A stretch of DNA of 39,728 nucleotides from a virus, in the IMG/VR virus record IMGVR_UViG_3300043427_001767, positions 1 to 39,728 of that record; one strand, written 5' to 3'. Under the pieces are notes generated by a model. That model was not told the origin of the DNA and ran no database searches. It saw nothing but the letters and a program-made list of their open reading frames with translations. The first letter of the stretch is position 1. Every line of letters begins with the position of its first letter. Positions 7,329 to 16,546 of the stretch are shown here, piece by piece. Both the position numbers and the translations under genes were made by a program.

Positions 7329-10300
7329 TTAATCCGCCCACCAGTCGGGATAAAGGTCGCTGTCCCATCCGTAGTTCTGCAACACCCAGTCACTCCAGTA
7401 GTCGGAAGTCGGGGCTGCTGTGCTCGCTGTCGGCGCCAATCCGGTGAGCGCAATAGACGCCAGCGGCACATCCACCAGGTCCGAGGTGGCGACAACTGGC
7501 GCCAATCCGGTGATGGTGACAACCGCAGCCGGCACATCAACGACGGTGCTTATTGCCACCTCTGGGGCCAGGGCGGAGATGGTCAACGTCGCGGCAGGAG
7601 CGGCGATGATGACAGCCAGCGGCGGCTGAACATGCTTGCCGCTTGCCACGGTCCAGGTGGTTCCTGCTGCGTTGCCCTCAAACACCCAGCTCTGGTTGGC
7701 AGCAAAGGTGCCGGAGGCCAGTGCAGTGGTGGCGGTTGCCAGCATGAGCGGACCCGCAACGCTGCCGGCGACATTGCCTGTGCGAACCTCCAGCCACTGA
7801 GAGCCGTCGCCGTTTGGCGAGTAGAAGGTAACCTCATGGAAGCGGTTGCTGTTCCCGGCGCCCGCCGCAAAATCGGAGTTCCCTTCCCAGCGAATTCTGA
7901 ACTCGTCGGTGCCGACCTTAGTGTAGACCCGCTGATAACTGAAGTCACCGGAGCCGACGTGCAGCTTCGGCAGGCTTGGTACAGATTCGCCCAAGTTTAC
8001 GTATTGATTACTGGTGCCGCCGAAGGTGATATAGCCATTGGAGTTGACGTAACAGGTGGCGTAGGCAACGTTGCTGAGCGTGAACTCAAAGCCGAAGTTG
8101 CCCGTCTGTGTCGCGCCTTCGTCTGCCGCGCTATTGAAGATGAGCTGCCAGCCATCATCTGTTGCTGCCGTAGTTGGCGACACTTGACCGGCGCCAAGCA
8201 CGGGCGCTGCGGTTCTTTCGACAATCAACCGCGAATAAGGGTCAATCAAGATGTCGGTTCCATCGACAAACGGCCCAGCCGCCAGTACATCCTCATCTGT
8301 TCCAGCGTCCAGCTCGTACTCAACCTCCACCACCCGCAGCGACGGCCCAGCGGCTACCGTGAAGCGCTCCAGCGTCAGTGTTGGCTGCACCAGTGTCACA
8401 TTGCTGCGCCATTCCTTGAACACATCCGCCCCATTGGTAGGAAGCGCTGTGAACACCGACGACAGGTTGCGCACGTCAAACCCACCAGGGATGTTGATGC
8501 TGTTCGCCTTGACTGGACTGGCCTCCACGGTCGTGCCACCTGCTGGGCCAATGGCAGACGGTGCCACCGGCAGCCGCAGCCAGCTGGTCGCCGGCGCGCT
8601 GGCCCCGTCGTAACCGGTCACGCCGATCAGCATCAGGTCGCTGCTGACGACCATCCCCTCAGGGCCCCAGGCGTAGCTGACGGCATCCAGCAGAAAGGCG
8701 CCCTCGATGCCGGCCAGGCGGATGTAGACCGGCGAGAGGTCCAGGGTTGGTGTCTCATTGAAGCCGGAGACGATGTTCTGGCCAAAGGAATGGCCGATGT
8801 CGAGCGCCGCTTCGGTCTGACCGAACTTTTCCGCTGCAGCACGGGCATTGCTGCGGTAGAGCTTGCGAATGCGCTTGTCGTAGTAGAAGTAATCATCCGG
8901 CGCGTACGGCATCGCATAGGTCGCTGTAACGGTCGGGTCATTGTCGTTATAGGACTGTCCATCAAACACCACCTGTCCGGTGATGGATTTGTCGTTGTTG
9001 ACCTCAGGCTCTGGGTTGAAGTAGGTGGTGTCGGTGTTAAAATCCTCAAAGCCAAACGGTGTGTTGTCTGCCCAGTCAGGGATGCCGTCACCGTTGCTGT
9101 CGATCGCTGTATTGAATGGGTCGCTTGGATCGGTAACGTAGTCCTGCCAGTTGCCGCTCGGCAGGTTATCGGCCCAGTCGGGGATGCCGTTGCCGTTGCT
9201 GTCGATCGGCGTGCTCTGCCAGTTAATCGGATCGACGACATAATCCTGCCAGTTGCCGGATGGCAGATTCTGCGCCCAGTCAGGAATGCCGTCGTTGTCA
9301 GTGTCAATAAAGGTATTCTGCCAATCCAGGGGATCGGTTACGAAGTCCTGCCAGTTACCGGATGGCAAGGTGCTGGCCCAATCCGGCACGCCGTCGCCGT
9401 TGCTGTCGATAAAGGTGTTAAACGGGTCGCTGGGATCCGTGACGTAGTCCTGCCAGTTGCCCGAAGGCAAGAGGTCGGCCCAGTCTGGAATGCCGTCGTT
9501 GTTAGTGTCGATCGCTGTGCTTTGCCAGTCAATCGGATCGGTAACGAAGTCCTGCCAGTTACCGCTAGGCAGGAAGTCCGCCCAGTCGGGAATGCCGTCA
9601 CTGTTGGCATCAATGGCGGTATTGAGCGGATCACTTGGATCGGTAACGTAATCCTGCCAGTCTTCACCTGGCGGCAAAAAGCTGGCCCAATCCGGCACGC
9701 CGTTGCTGTTGCTGTCAACGTTGACGTCCTCCCAGTCAATCGCAGGCGGCACATAAGCAGCCCAGTCAGGGACGCCGTTGTTTGACGTGTCGACGTTGAA
9801 GTCCTGCCAGTCCACTGATGGCGGGATGTACTCCGCCCAGTCGGGGATGCCAGTGCTGCCGCTGTCGGTGTTGATGTCCTGCCAATCAATCGCCGGTGGC
9901 ACGTAGGCTGCCCAGTCCGGCACGCCGTCGCCGTTGCTGTCCAGGTCGTAGTCCTGCCAGTCCACCGATGGCGGCACATACGCTGCCCAGTCCGGTACGC
10001 CGTTATCGGTGGTGTCTTGATTGAAGTCCTGCCAATCAACGGACGGCGGCACATAATCAGCCCAGTCCGGCACGCCGTTGCCGCTGGTATCAACGTTGTA
10101 GTCCTCAAACGTCTGCGGCACGAACGGCGCCCAGTCAGGCAAGCCATTGCCCGTGCTGTCTCGGTTGAAGTCCTGCCAGTCTGCGGTAGGCGGGACGTAA
10201 GCAGGCCAGCCCCTGTCGTTGCCGAACACCTCAGTCGGCGTAGCACCAGGCGGGATGTCGACGCCGTTAGTGACCTCACTGCCGGCCAGCTCGGAGTCGG

Positions 10301-11069
10301 AGGGCTTCGACGGGACAGGAGCGCGGCCGATGGAGACCTGAACTTCAGCGCCCTGGAACACCAGCTCCGAGTAACGACTGATCGCATCGTTGATGCGCGT
10401 TGAGCTTGCGATGTTGAGATCCTTGACCGCTTTCATCCAGCGCTCAAATGAGCTCTTGCCTTCGCTGGAAAGACCTAGCGCAATCCATCGGCTGGTTTTG
10501 GTGCGCGTGAAGTCACGACCGTCAGCACCCTTGGCCTGCTCGTACTCAACGATTGTCCGCTGACTCAGGTAGAGACTGGATGGCGGATCGTAGTAGAAGG
10601 GACTGAATAATAAACCACTCAACACGGTCCACCAGTATGGGATGCCCTGCAGCTGACCGGCAAGCGAGATGCCAGTAATGCTGACTTCTGTCGTTTCCCT
10701 GAACAGGATCGGCCCATCAACTGATGTTCGGTACTCGTATCTGGTTTCGGAGATCTCCTCATCATTGCCAGACGGGAGCCCACGATTGAACTTCAGCCGT
10801 GCGGAAACGTACTCAGGGTTGACCGACGCACGGGTTGTGACCTTGACATCTCTCTTGGAAACCTGTACGTCTTGCGTCTTTCGACTTCCTTCTCTGTCGA
10901 TGTAACTCAGTACCTGATAGCTTGATGTGCTGCTGCTTTTGGTTGTACTCAGCAATAGCTGCGTCTTTTCCTCCGGCTGCTGATTGCCGACTGGCTCGCT
11001 TTTCCATGCGATCGTGATCTTGTCCGGCGCGGAAATCGTCTCACTCTTTGTCCAATCTAGCAGGCTCAT
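7329..11069 (-). CDS. Giant repeat-containing tail-tip/baseplate protein
   Basis: 1246 residues. Residues 1-285 are a beta-rich hub-like N-terminus (SLLDWTKSETISAPDKI). Residues about 290-672 hold thirteen tandem PDWA repeats in two classes: seven short (about 25 aa, e.g. VDTSNNGVPDWAAYVPP) and six long (34 aa, e.g. IDSNGDGVPDWAS). Many contain a DxNxDGxxD loop like thrombospondin type-3/EF-hand calcium sites. Residues about 690-1110 are beta-rich, including a NIDO-like stretch (YVNSNGYITFGG). Near the C-terminus a 22-residue unit (ITGLAPVVATSDLVDVP) occurs 2.5 times. The start overlaps the previous stop as ATGA. Likely role: central fibre or host-specificity component, stabilised by calcium. 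Confidence 0.75.
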   Translation of the reverse strand: MSLLDWTKSETISAPDKITIAWKSEPVGNQQPEEKTQLLLSTTKSSSTSSYQVLSYIDREGSRKTQDVQVSKRDVKVTTRASVNPEYVSARLKFNRGLPSGNDEEISETRYEYRTSVDGPILFRETTEVSITGISLAGQLQGIPYWWTVLSGLLFSPFYYDPPSSLYLSQRTIVEYEQAKGADGRDFTRTKTSRWIALGLSSEGKSSFERWMKAVKDLNIASSTRINDAISRYSELVFQGAEVQVSIGRAPVPSKPSDSELAGSEVTNGVDIPPGATPTEVFGNDRGWPAYVPPTADWQDFNRDSTGNGLPDWAPFVPQTFEDYNVDTSGNGVPDWADYVPPSVDWQDFNQDTTDNGVPDWAAYVPPSVDWQDYDLDSNGDGVPDWAAYVPPAIDWQDINTDSGSTGIPDWAEYIPPSVDWQDFNVDTSNNGVPDWAAYVPPAIDWEDVNVDSNSNGVPDWASFLPPGEDWQDYVTDPSDPLNTAIDANSDGIPDWADFLPSGNWQDFVTDPIDWQSTAIDTNNDGIPDWADLLPSGNWQDYVTDPSDPFNTFIDSNGDGVPDWASTLPSGNWQDFVTDPLDWQNTFIDTDNDGIPDWAQNLPSGNWQDYVVDPINWQSTPIDSNGNGIPDWADNLPSGNWQDYVTDPSDPFNTAIDSNGDGIPDWADNTPFGFEDFNTDTTYFNPEPEVNNDKSITGQVVFDGQSYNDNDPTVTATYAMPYAPDDYFYYDKRIRKLYRSNARAAAEKFGQTEAALDIGHSFGQNIVSGFNETPTLDLSPVYIRLAGIEGAFLLDAVSYAWGPEGMVVSSDLMLIGVTGYDGASAPATSWLRLPVAPSAIGPAGGTTVEASPVKANSINIPGGFDVRNLSSVFTALPTNGADVFKEWRSNVTLVQPTLTLERFTVAAGPSLRVVEVEYELDAGTDEDVLAAGPFVDGTDILIDPYSRLIVERTAAPVLGAGQVSPTTAATDDGWQLIFNSAADEGATQTGNFGFEFTLSNVAYATCYVNSNGYITFGGTSNQYVNLGESVPSLPKLHVGSGDFSYQRVYTKVGTDEFRIRWEGNSDFAAGAGNSNRFHEVTFYSPNGDGSQWLEVRTGNVAGSVAGPLMLATATTALASGTFAANQSWVFEGNAAGTTWTVASGKHVQPPLAVIIAAPAATLTISALAPEVAISTVVDVPAAVVTITGLAPVVATSDLVDVPLASIALTGLAPTASTAAPTSDYWSDWVLQNYGWDSDLYPDWWAD
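7410..7610 (-). repeat. 66-nt tandem repeats coding LTxxLAP units
   Basis: About two and a half copies of a 66-nt (22-codon) unit near the 3' end of the giant repeat gene. Translated cores are ISALAPEVAIS, ITGLAPVVATS and LTGLAPTAST. Each repeat may form one beta hairpin. Confidence 0.6.
9050..10195 (-). repeat. Thirteen tandem PDWA-coding repeats (75-nt and 102-nt classes)
   Basis: On the plus strand the array shows as recurring GCCCAGTC-GG-ATGCCGT blocks. Seven units at the promoter-proximal side are about 75 nt. Six distal units are 102 nt and alternate between an SDPxN and a DWQxT subtype, giving a higher-order period of about 204 nt. This could change copy number by recombination. Confidence 0.8.
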
Positions 11070-11791
11070 GCCGATCGCTCCGCTGCTGTATAGGTCACGA
11101 TGTAGTTATCAGCCGGCTCCTGCCCCACCGTGATCGGCTCGATGCTCACTAGGTTGCCTTCCCGTAACACCGGACCCTTCCCACCTTTGCCCAGGTTCAG
11201 AGGCACCACCTCAAACGTCTCGTCCGGCTTGATGCGCCCGAAGCAGCACTCCGAGCGGATCAGATCACCCATCACCTGCACATAGCCGCCGGACAGGTCC
11301 AGGCTGGGGCGGAGGAACGCGAACTCCAGCGGCCGGCTGCTGGCGGCCAGCGTGAGGCCGATCTTTGCCAGGCAGAACTCCAGCACCTTCTGCGCATAGA
11401 TCGGCCGTGGCGCCAGTGCCTGCTCCTCTGCCGTCAGTCCTGCCCACCACGGCGGTGCGTACAGGTCCGGCGTGTAGGCGATCGGCTCCTTGCGCTCCTT
11501 CATCAACGTCAACCGGCAGCCCACCTCAATCTCAGAGCGGCGCTCCAGCGGGTAGCTGACGGATCGGATCACCCGCAGCGGCTTCGGGAACCGCGTCACC
11601 TTGCCGGTCTGGCTGCAGGCCACCAGGAACCGCACCAAAGTGCCACGGGCCGGCGTGATGATGCCATCTGCCTGCAGCCGGCCCTGGGTCATCACCAGGC
11701 CTGAACGGTCGCTGATCAGGTTGCTACCCAGGTCGCCGGTGGTGACGATCCCGAGATCCGTGGCAACGACAGCGCGAAGGTCAACCGTCAT
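11066..11791 (-). CDS. Baseplate hub-like tail protein (241 aa)
   Basis: Starts at ATG 11791 (MTVDLRAVVATDLGIVTTGD), overlapping the upstream stop by one base. The longer open frame to 12286 is a shadow. The product has a beta-rich N-terminus, an SVSYPLERRSEIEVG segment and a C-terminal end reading VPLNLGKGG...NYIVTYTAAERS. It is coupled by ATGA to the 1246-aa gene, whose N-terminus looks like a continuation of the same hub fold. By position after the tape measure gene it should belong to the tail tip. The hub assignment is inference. Confidence 0.6.
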   Translation of the reverse strand: MTVDLRAVVATDLGIVTTGDLGSNLISDRSGLVMTQGRLQADGIITPARGTLVRFLVACSQTGKVTRFPKPLRVIRSVSYPLERRSEIEVGCRLTLMKERKEPIAYTPDLYAPPWWAGLTAEEQALAPRPIYAQKVLEFCLAKIGLTLAASSRPLEFAFLRPSLDLSGGYVQVMGDLIRSECCFGRIKPDETFEVVPLNLGKGGKGPVLREGNLVSIEPITVGQEPADNYIVTYTAAERSA

Positions 11792-12537
11792 CAGCGCACC
11801 TGCTTCAGGTCCAGTGACACCAGGAACCGCGTCACCCGGGCGCCCGCGACGATCACCGGCGTCTGCTCGATCACCGGTGGCGTGACCGGAAACCAGGCGT
11901 TGACGGCTGGCGTGGTGGCGATGGTGGTCTCGTACCAGGTGCGGATCGTCGCGGCAGCCCCGGCGGTATGGGTCCAGCCCTGGATCCGCTTCATCTTGCT
12001 GGCCAGCAGCGGGCCGCGGATCACATGCGTGCCGGTGGCGGCCAGCTCCATCGTCGGGCCATCCTCGAAGCCATCCGATGCGGCCGTCAGGTTGAGGGTG
12101 ATGGTGCCGAGCGTGTAAGTGCCGTAGGTGCTCTCGTTGTCCTCGATCTCGGTGGCGAGTGCATCGCTGCGGAGCATCACCGCGAGCATCTGCGCGGCAT
12201 CCGCCAGCTCGAAGCTGACCGACACCATCGCCCCGGCCGCTGATGGTGTCGGCGGTGACGTGAACCAGGCGGCGACGTTCGTCCACGTCATCCCCCAGAC
12301 CTTGCCGCTGGTGTTGACGGTGCTGCCGACCGTCAGACTGACCATGGTGTCCGGGTCCGCCAGGCGCGCTGCCCGCCAGGTGGAGTAGATGCCGTCAAGC
12401 GTCAGCCACTCGGCTGGCGTGAGGATCGCCTGCACGGGCCAGCGGCGGGCCGTCTGCCCGCTCAGGCTGTCGCCGGCATGGGCGAAGGGCAGCTGCTGGT
12501 GCTGCTTGATGGTGAGGCTGCCGACGGTGATGGACAT
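11791..12537 (-). CDS. Tail tip protein (distal-tail-like, 248 aa)
   Basis: First gene transcribed after the tape measure gene (1-nt gap), beginning MSITVGSLTIKQHQQLPF. It is predicted all-beta. One segment, LTPAEWLTLDGIYSTWRAARL, recalls the helical insertions of distal tail proteins. The C-terminus is PVIVAGARVTRFLVSLDL. Distal tail or baseplate adaptor is the expected product at this position in siphophages. No residue-level signature confirms it. Confidence 0.55.
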   Translation of the reverse strand: MSITVGSLTIKQHQQLPFAHAGDSLSGQTARRWPVQAILTPAEWLTLDGIYSTWRAARLADPDTMVSLTVGSTVNTSGKVWGMTWTNVAAWFTSPPTPSAAGAMVSVSFELADAAQMLAVMLRSDALATEIEDNESTYGTYTLGTITLNLTAASDGFEDGPTMELAATGTHVIRGPLLASKMKRIQGWTHTAGAAATIRTWYETTIATTPAVNAWFPVTPPVIEQTPVIVAGARVTRFLVSLDLKQVR

Positions 12538-12538
12538 C

Positions 12539-15500
12539 TCAGCTCAGCAGCGTTCTCATCACCTGGGAGCCGGTGGGCCCGGTGCGGTGCTGGACGTGAA
12601 CGGACCAGTCGCGGCGGGCGAGGTTACCGACCTCCTGCCGTAGCTTGCCGACCTCGATCGCCAGCTCTGCCGTGCCGCCCCCGGTGCCGCTGGCTTCCAC
12701 CGCGGCGCGAGCCTGCAGCTGAGCCGTCATGCCGGCAGGGATGACCACGCCGTCAGATGGCGCGCGCCAGACCGAGTTGGCCGGGGCATTGATGAGGCTG
12801 AGCCGACCGGCCGACAGGAACGCCTCCTGGCCCAGCTCGTTGATCTTGTACTCACCGCCTGCCTCGACCGGGCCACCGGTCCATCGGGAGCCGGGGAGGT
12901 TGGAGGCTTTCTCCAGCTCTCGGAAGAAGTCGCCTGCGGCCCTGGCCGCCTCGGCCGTGCGGTCCCTGACCGCGGCCATGCTGGACTCCAGGCGGATGTC
13001 ACGGATGTTCTCCGCGAAGGACTTGGCCTTGCTCAGCCAGCCGGCGAAGTCACGGGCGCCCTGCACGGCAGCGGGGGCGCGATTGCCGACCTGCAGGAAT
13101 GCTTCAGCCACGGCCCCGGCCGGTGTGGCGGAGTCCTTCAGGCTGTCCTTGAGCCCATCGGCTTCACCCTTGGTGTTTTTGGCCCTGCCCTCAGCGTCAC
13201 CGAGGAAGCCAGCGATCTGATTAGCCGGCGTCCCCGCGGCCTGCAGCGACTGCCGGACGCCATCGGTGGCGGTCTTCGTCTGCCCAGCGGCCCTGCCCGT
13301 GGCGTCATACCCACCCTTGGCGCCGGCGAGCTGGCGGTTCATCTCCTCAACCGACCGGTTGACCTCCTGCTGGCTGCGGCCCAGCACCAGCGTGCCATCA
13401 GCTGCCCTGCCGATCGCCAGGCCCGACTGCCGCGCCAGCTCGGTGTAACGCTGCTGATCCGTAGCGCTGGCCTTGGTGACGGTACTGATCCGGCCCTGGA
13501 GCTCCACCAAGGTATTGGCCGGCTGGAGGGTGCCGTTCACGGCAAAGGCATAGCCCTTGGCCGCTGCCTCTGCCCGCAGGCCGTTGGCGGCCGCTTCCTG
13601 CTGGAAGCCCAGTGCGGCGCGCTCCAGGGGCTGGGTTTGAGCGAGCAGGTCGACCTGCTGGCCCTTGATGCCCAGGATCTGCGCCTGCAGGTTCACCTGG
13701 GCCTGTGCAGCATCGATGGCGAACTTGTCGCCACCCGCAACCGCCTTCTGCAGCTCCGCCTGCGCCTTCAGCAGCTCCGCCCGCTGCTGCATCACCGCCA
13801 GGTTCGCCTCTGTCCGCGCCTTCTCCTGCGTCAGCGCCAGCATTGTCCGCTGCAGCGCCTGCTCGGTCTGCAGTGCCTGGAAGCGGGCCTGCAGTGCCGC
13901 CTTGTCGTTCGCCTCGATCCGGGCCTTGATGGCACCGATCTGCTGCTCGCTGGCGCCGCGCCTCTCCGCCTGCTGCAGCTCAAAGCCCAGCGCCGAGCGT
14001 GTGACGGCATAGCGCGACTGCTCGGCCTGCCCGATCGCCTGCGCCAGGTTCAGCAGCTGCTGGCCGACCGCGAGCTGAGCGTCCAGATTGCGGATGGGGG
14101 CTTCGGCGATGATCTTGTTCAGCTGCGCCTCAGCGGCCGCCCGCGCCTTGATGGCTGCCTCCTGCTCCTTGGTGGCTGCCGTGATCTTCTGATTGGCCGG
14201 CAGCAGGGAGTTGAGCTGCTGCAACCGGATGTCGCTCAGCCTGATGTCCTGCCCGGCGGCCTTCGCCAGCGCTTCGTATTCCTTCGCAAGCTGCTGGTTG
14301 CCGCTGTTGCGTGCGGCTGCTGCCAGCTGCAGGTATTGATCCCTCAGCTTCACCGCCTGATCCCTGGCTGCCACCAGGGCGTTCGCCGTCGCGGTGATCT
14401 GCTGCAGCTGCGCAGTGTTTGGCGGGCCACCAGCATTCCTCAGCTCGGCAAAGAGCTTGCCCGCTGCGTTCTGTGCCGCAGCGGCCTGAGCCTGAAGGTT
14501 GCCAAGGGCAATGCCGGCTTGCTCCAGTCCTTGCGTGGCGTTAGCGTCATCAAATGCACCTTTGAGTGATCTGGCAAGTGCCATAAAGCCATCAATCGCC
14601 AGCTTGAGCGGTGGCATGCCAGCCAGGATGACATTCCAGATGTTTTTTAACGCATCGGCCGCAAAGTTACCGATACCGGGAATGTTCCGCAGTGGAGCAA
14701 GAAAGCCCTCCACCGAGATGGCGCCGTTCTGCCATGCCCTGGCGAACGGTCCGCCCAGTGTCGTGAGCTCACTGGTCTTGATGCCGGCGGCGGTGAGCGC
14801 CTTGGTCAGCTCCATCTGGCCCGCAGCCGCCGACTGGGCGATCCTCTGTGAATCAGCAGTGCTGGCGTTGTAGGAGGCGAAGGCCGCAGCGACACCGCCA
14901 ACGGCAAGCGCAAGCGGGCCGAACTTGGTTGCAAGGCCGACGATCTGCTGCTGCAGCTCACCAGTCTGCACAGAGGTCTTGAAGGCCAGCCACGCAGCTT
15001 TTGCGGTGGCGATGTCTGCGATGAACTGCGTTTTCAGCAGCACACCAAGAGCCTTGATGCCATCCATCGCGGCTTTGATCTGCCCACCGATCAGTTCGCT
15101 GTTGAAGGCGATCACTGCCAGCCGTGCCGCCACATAAGCAGTCGGGAGGCCGACCACCACCGCTGCGAGCGCCTTCAGCGGTGCCGGCGCGTCAATCGCG
15201 GCCTGCGCTGCATCCGCCAGACCCTTGGCGATGTTGGTCAGTGCCTCGATGACCGGTAATGACGCCCGCACAAAGACATTGCCGACCGTGACGCTCAGCT
15301 CATTCCATGCAACCCGCTGGGCATTAATCCGCTCCTGCGTAGATTGCAATGTAGTGCCGAGCTTGCTCAGCTCGGCTTCATTCATGCCTCGGATCGCCCT
15401 AATCACGATGTCGGAGGTGATCTTGCCTTCACTGCCGAACTGCTTAACCTGCCCAACGGTGATGCCCATCTCCTTGGCAATCGCCTGAGCGATCGGCGGC

Positions 15501-16546
15501 ATCTGCTCCATGATGGAGCGCAGCTCATCACCCTGCAGAGTGCCAGCCGCCAGGCCCTGGCTCAACTGCAGCACTGCCGCTTGCACACTGCCGGCGCTGA
15601 GGCCGAAGTTCTTGGCGGCAGCGTTGGTGGCTGTGAAGACGGTGCTGATGTCATTCAGGCTGATGCCCGTTGGTCGTAGAGCCCCGTAGAGCTGCAGGAA
15701 GCCCTCTGCCGCCTCGGTGTTGGTGATATTGAGCTGTTTTGCGCTTTTAGCCACCAACTGCTGGATCTGATCCGTCTCACCGAACTGACCGCCGAGCGCC
15801 TTGATGCGCACCTGGGCAGACTCGGCGGCTACAGCAGCGTCATAGGCGCCCTTGGCGAAGGCGGCCAGTCCGGTGCCAATGCCGATGGCAGCAATCGCCG
15901 GGCCAAGGGACTGCATCACGCCCTGTAGTCCTGATGCCGACTGCGTGGCGTCCCTCAGCTCCCCTTCGGTTTCGCGGATGGCACCCTGCAGCTCCTTGAA
16001 TCGCTGGCTGCCGATCGGCACCTTGGCCAGTTCGCTCTGCAGGCCTTGCAGTTTGGTATTGAGCGCCGTGATGCTGTTGGCATCAACACTGACGAGGATC
16101 TTGTTCCGCTCAACCTCTGCAATCTCCGCCTGCGTGCGATCAATCTGCCGCTGCAGATCGATGAACTCACTGCTGTCAACGTCAACCTTGACCTGTGCTG
16201 ACTGCAGCGCCTGCAGCTTCGACTGCAGCGCCGTGATAGACCGGCTGTCAACACCGATCGCCACCTGCCGGCGCTGGATGGCATCCAGCTGAGCCTGCAC
16301 CGCCTTGATCTGCTGCCCGGCGGCAGTGAACGCCCGGCTGTCAACATCGACCTTGAGCTGCCGTTGCGTCAACCGCTGCAGCTCCTGCTGCAGGGCTGTG
16401 ATGCTCCTGCTACTGAAACCCTGCAGGCCCTCCGCCAACCCCCTGCCCGCACTGGCGCCTGCCGCCTTGGCGTCCTGCTCCAGCTTGGCGAAGCCGCGCA
16501 GGATCGCGCTGGCGTCAAAGTCAACTGAGACTGTGAAGTCGCTCAT
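12539..16546 (-). CDS. Tail tape measure protein
   Basis: 1335 residues, by far the longest helical protein here. Its length would set a tail of siphovirus size. Residues 46-197 contain three 55-residue repeats alternating helix and VDVDS-type strands. Residues about 200-430 match the conserved tape-measure N-terminal domain (SAGSVQAAVLQLSQGLAAG, GDELRSIMEQMPPIAQAI, GKITSDIVIRAIRGM). Two hydrophobic stretches follow (about 445-470 and 525-545), as expected for membrane insertion during DNA delivery. Long Gln/Ala-rich coiled coils fill about 680-1000. The ATG overlaps the preceding stop (ATGA). Confidence 0.93.
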   Translation of the reverse strand: MSDFTVSVDFDASAILRGFAKLEQDAKAAGASAGRGLAEGLQGFSSRSITALQQELQRLTQRQLKVDVDSRAFTAAGQQIKAVQAQLDAIQRRQVAIGVDSRSITALQSKLQALQSAQVKVDVDSSEFIDLQRQIDRTQAEIAEVERNKILVSVDANSITALNTKLQGLQSELAKVPIGSQRFKELQGAIRETEGELRDATQSASGLQGVMQSLGPAIAAIGIGTGLAAFAKGAYDAAVAAESAQVRIKALGGQFGETDQIQQLVAKSAKQLNITNTEAAEGFLQLYGALRPTGISLNDISTVFTATNAAAKNFGLSAGSVQAAVLQLSQGLAAGTLQGDELRSIMEQMPPIAQAIAKEMGITVGQVKQFGSEGKITSDIVIRAIRGMNEAELSKLGTTLQSTQERINAQRVAWNELSVTVGNVFVRASLPVIEALTNIAKGLADAAQAAIDAPAPLKALAAVVVGLPTAYVAARLAVIAFNSELIGGQIKAAMDGIKALGVLLKTQFIADIATAKAAWLAFKTSVQTGELQQQIVGLATKFGPLALAVGGVAAAFASYNASTADSQRIAQSAAAGQMELTKALTAAGIKTSELTTLGGPFARAWQNGAISVEGFLAPLRNIPGIGNFAADALKNIWNVILAGMPPLKLAIDGFMALARSLKGAFDDANATQGLEQAGIALGNLQAQAAAAQNAAGKLFAELRNAGGPPNTAQLQQITATANALVAARDQAVKLRDQYLQLAAAARNSGNQQLAKEYEALAKAAGQDIRLSDIRLQQLNSLLPANQKITAATKEQEAAIKARAAAEAQLNKIIAEAPIRNLDAQLAVGQQLLNLAQAIGQAEQSRYAVTRSALGFELQQAERRGASEQQIGAIKARIEANDKAALQARFQALQTEQALQRTMLALTQEKARTEANLAVMQQRAELLKAQAELQKAVAGGDKFAIDAAQAQVNLQAQILGIKGQQVDLLAQTQPLERAALGFQQEAAANGLRAEAAAKGYAFAVNGTLQPANTLVELQGRISTVTKASATDQQRYTELARQSGLAIGRAADGTLVLGRSQQEVNRSVEEMNRQLAGAKGGYDATGRAAGQTKTATDGVRQSLQAAGTPANQIAGFLGDAEGRAKNTKGEADGLKDSLKDSATPAGAVAEAFLQVGNRAPAAVQGARDFAGWLSKAKSFAENIRDIRLESSMAAVRDRTAEAARAAGDFFRELEKASNLPGSRWTGGPVEAGGEYKINELGQEAFLSAGRLSLINAPANSVWRAPSDGVVIPAGMTAQLQARAAVEASGTGGGTAELAIEVGKLRQEVGNLARRDWSVHVQHRTGPTGSQVMRTLLS
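15955..16411 (-). repeat. 55-residue coding repeats in tape measure N-terminus
   Basis: Units of 24 + 31 residues (SRSITALQ...VKVDVD followed by SxxF...VAIGVD) occur at residues 46-100, 101-155 and 156 to about 197, the last being incomplete. Each ends with a VDVD/IGVD strand. Confidence 0.7.

Noticed and set aside
7287-9785. 832-aa plus-strand ORF with repeated VLPVTGWQ/AVAVAVDK units
   Set aside because: It is exactly antisense to the PDWA repeat gene. Its repeats mirror that gene's repeats, and the rest is Arg/Cys-rich nonsense.
9050-10195. Possible CRISPR array (regular repeats)
   Set aside because: Units are tandem with no unique spacers, keep a reading frame and encode PDWA repeats.
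11792-12286. N-terminal extension of the 241-aa hub-like protein
   Set aside because: Low-quality Arg/His/Asp-rich translation overlapping the 248-aa gene in another frame. ATG 11791 fits the operon.
13637-14569. 310-aa Leu/Gln-rich plus-strand ORF
   Set aside because: Antisense shadow of the tape measure coiled coil.
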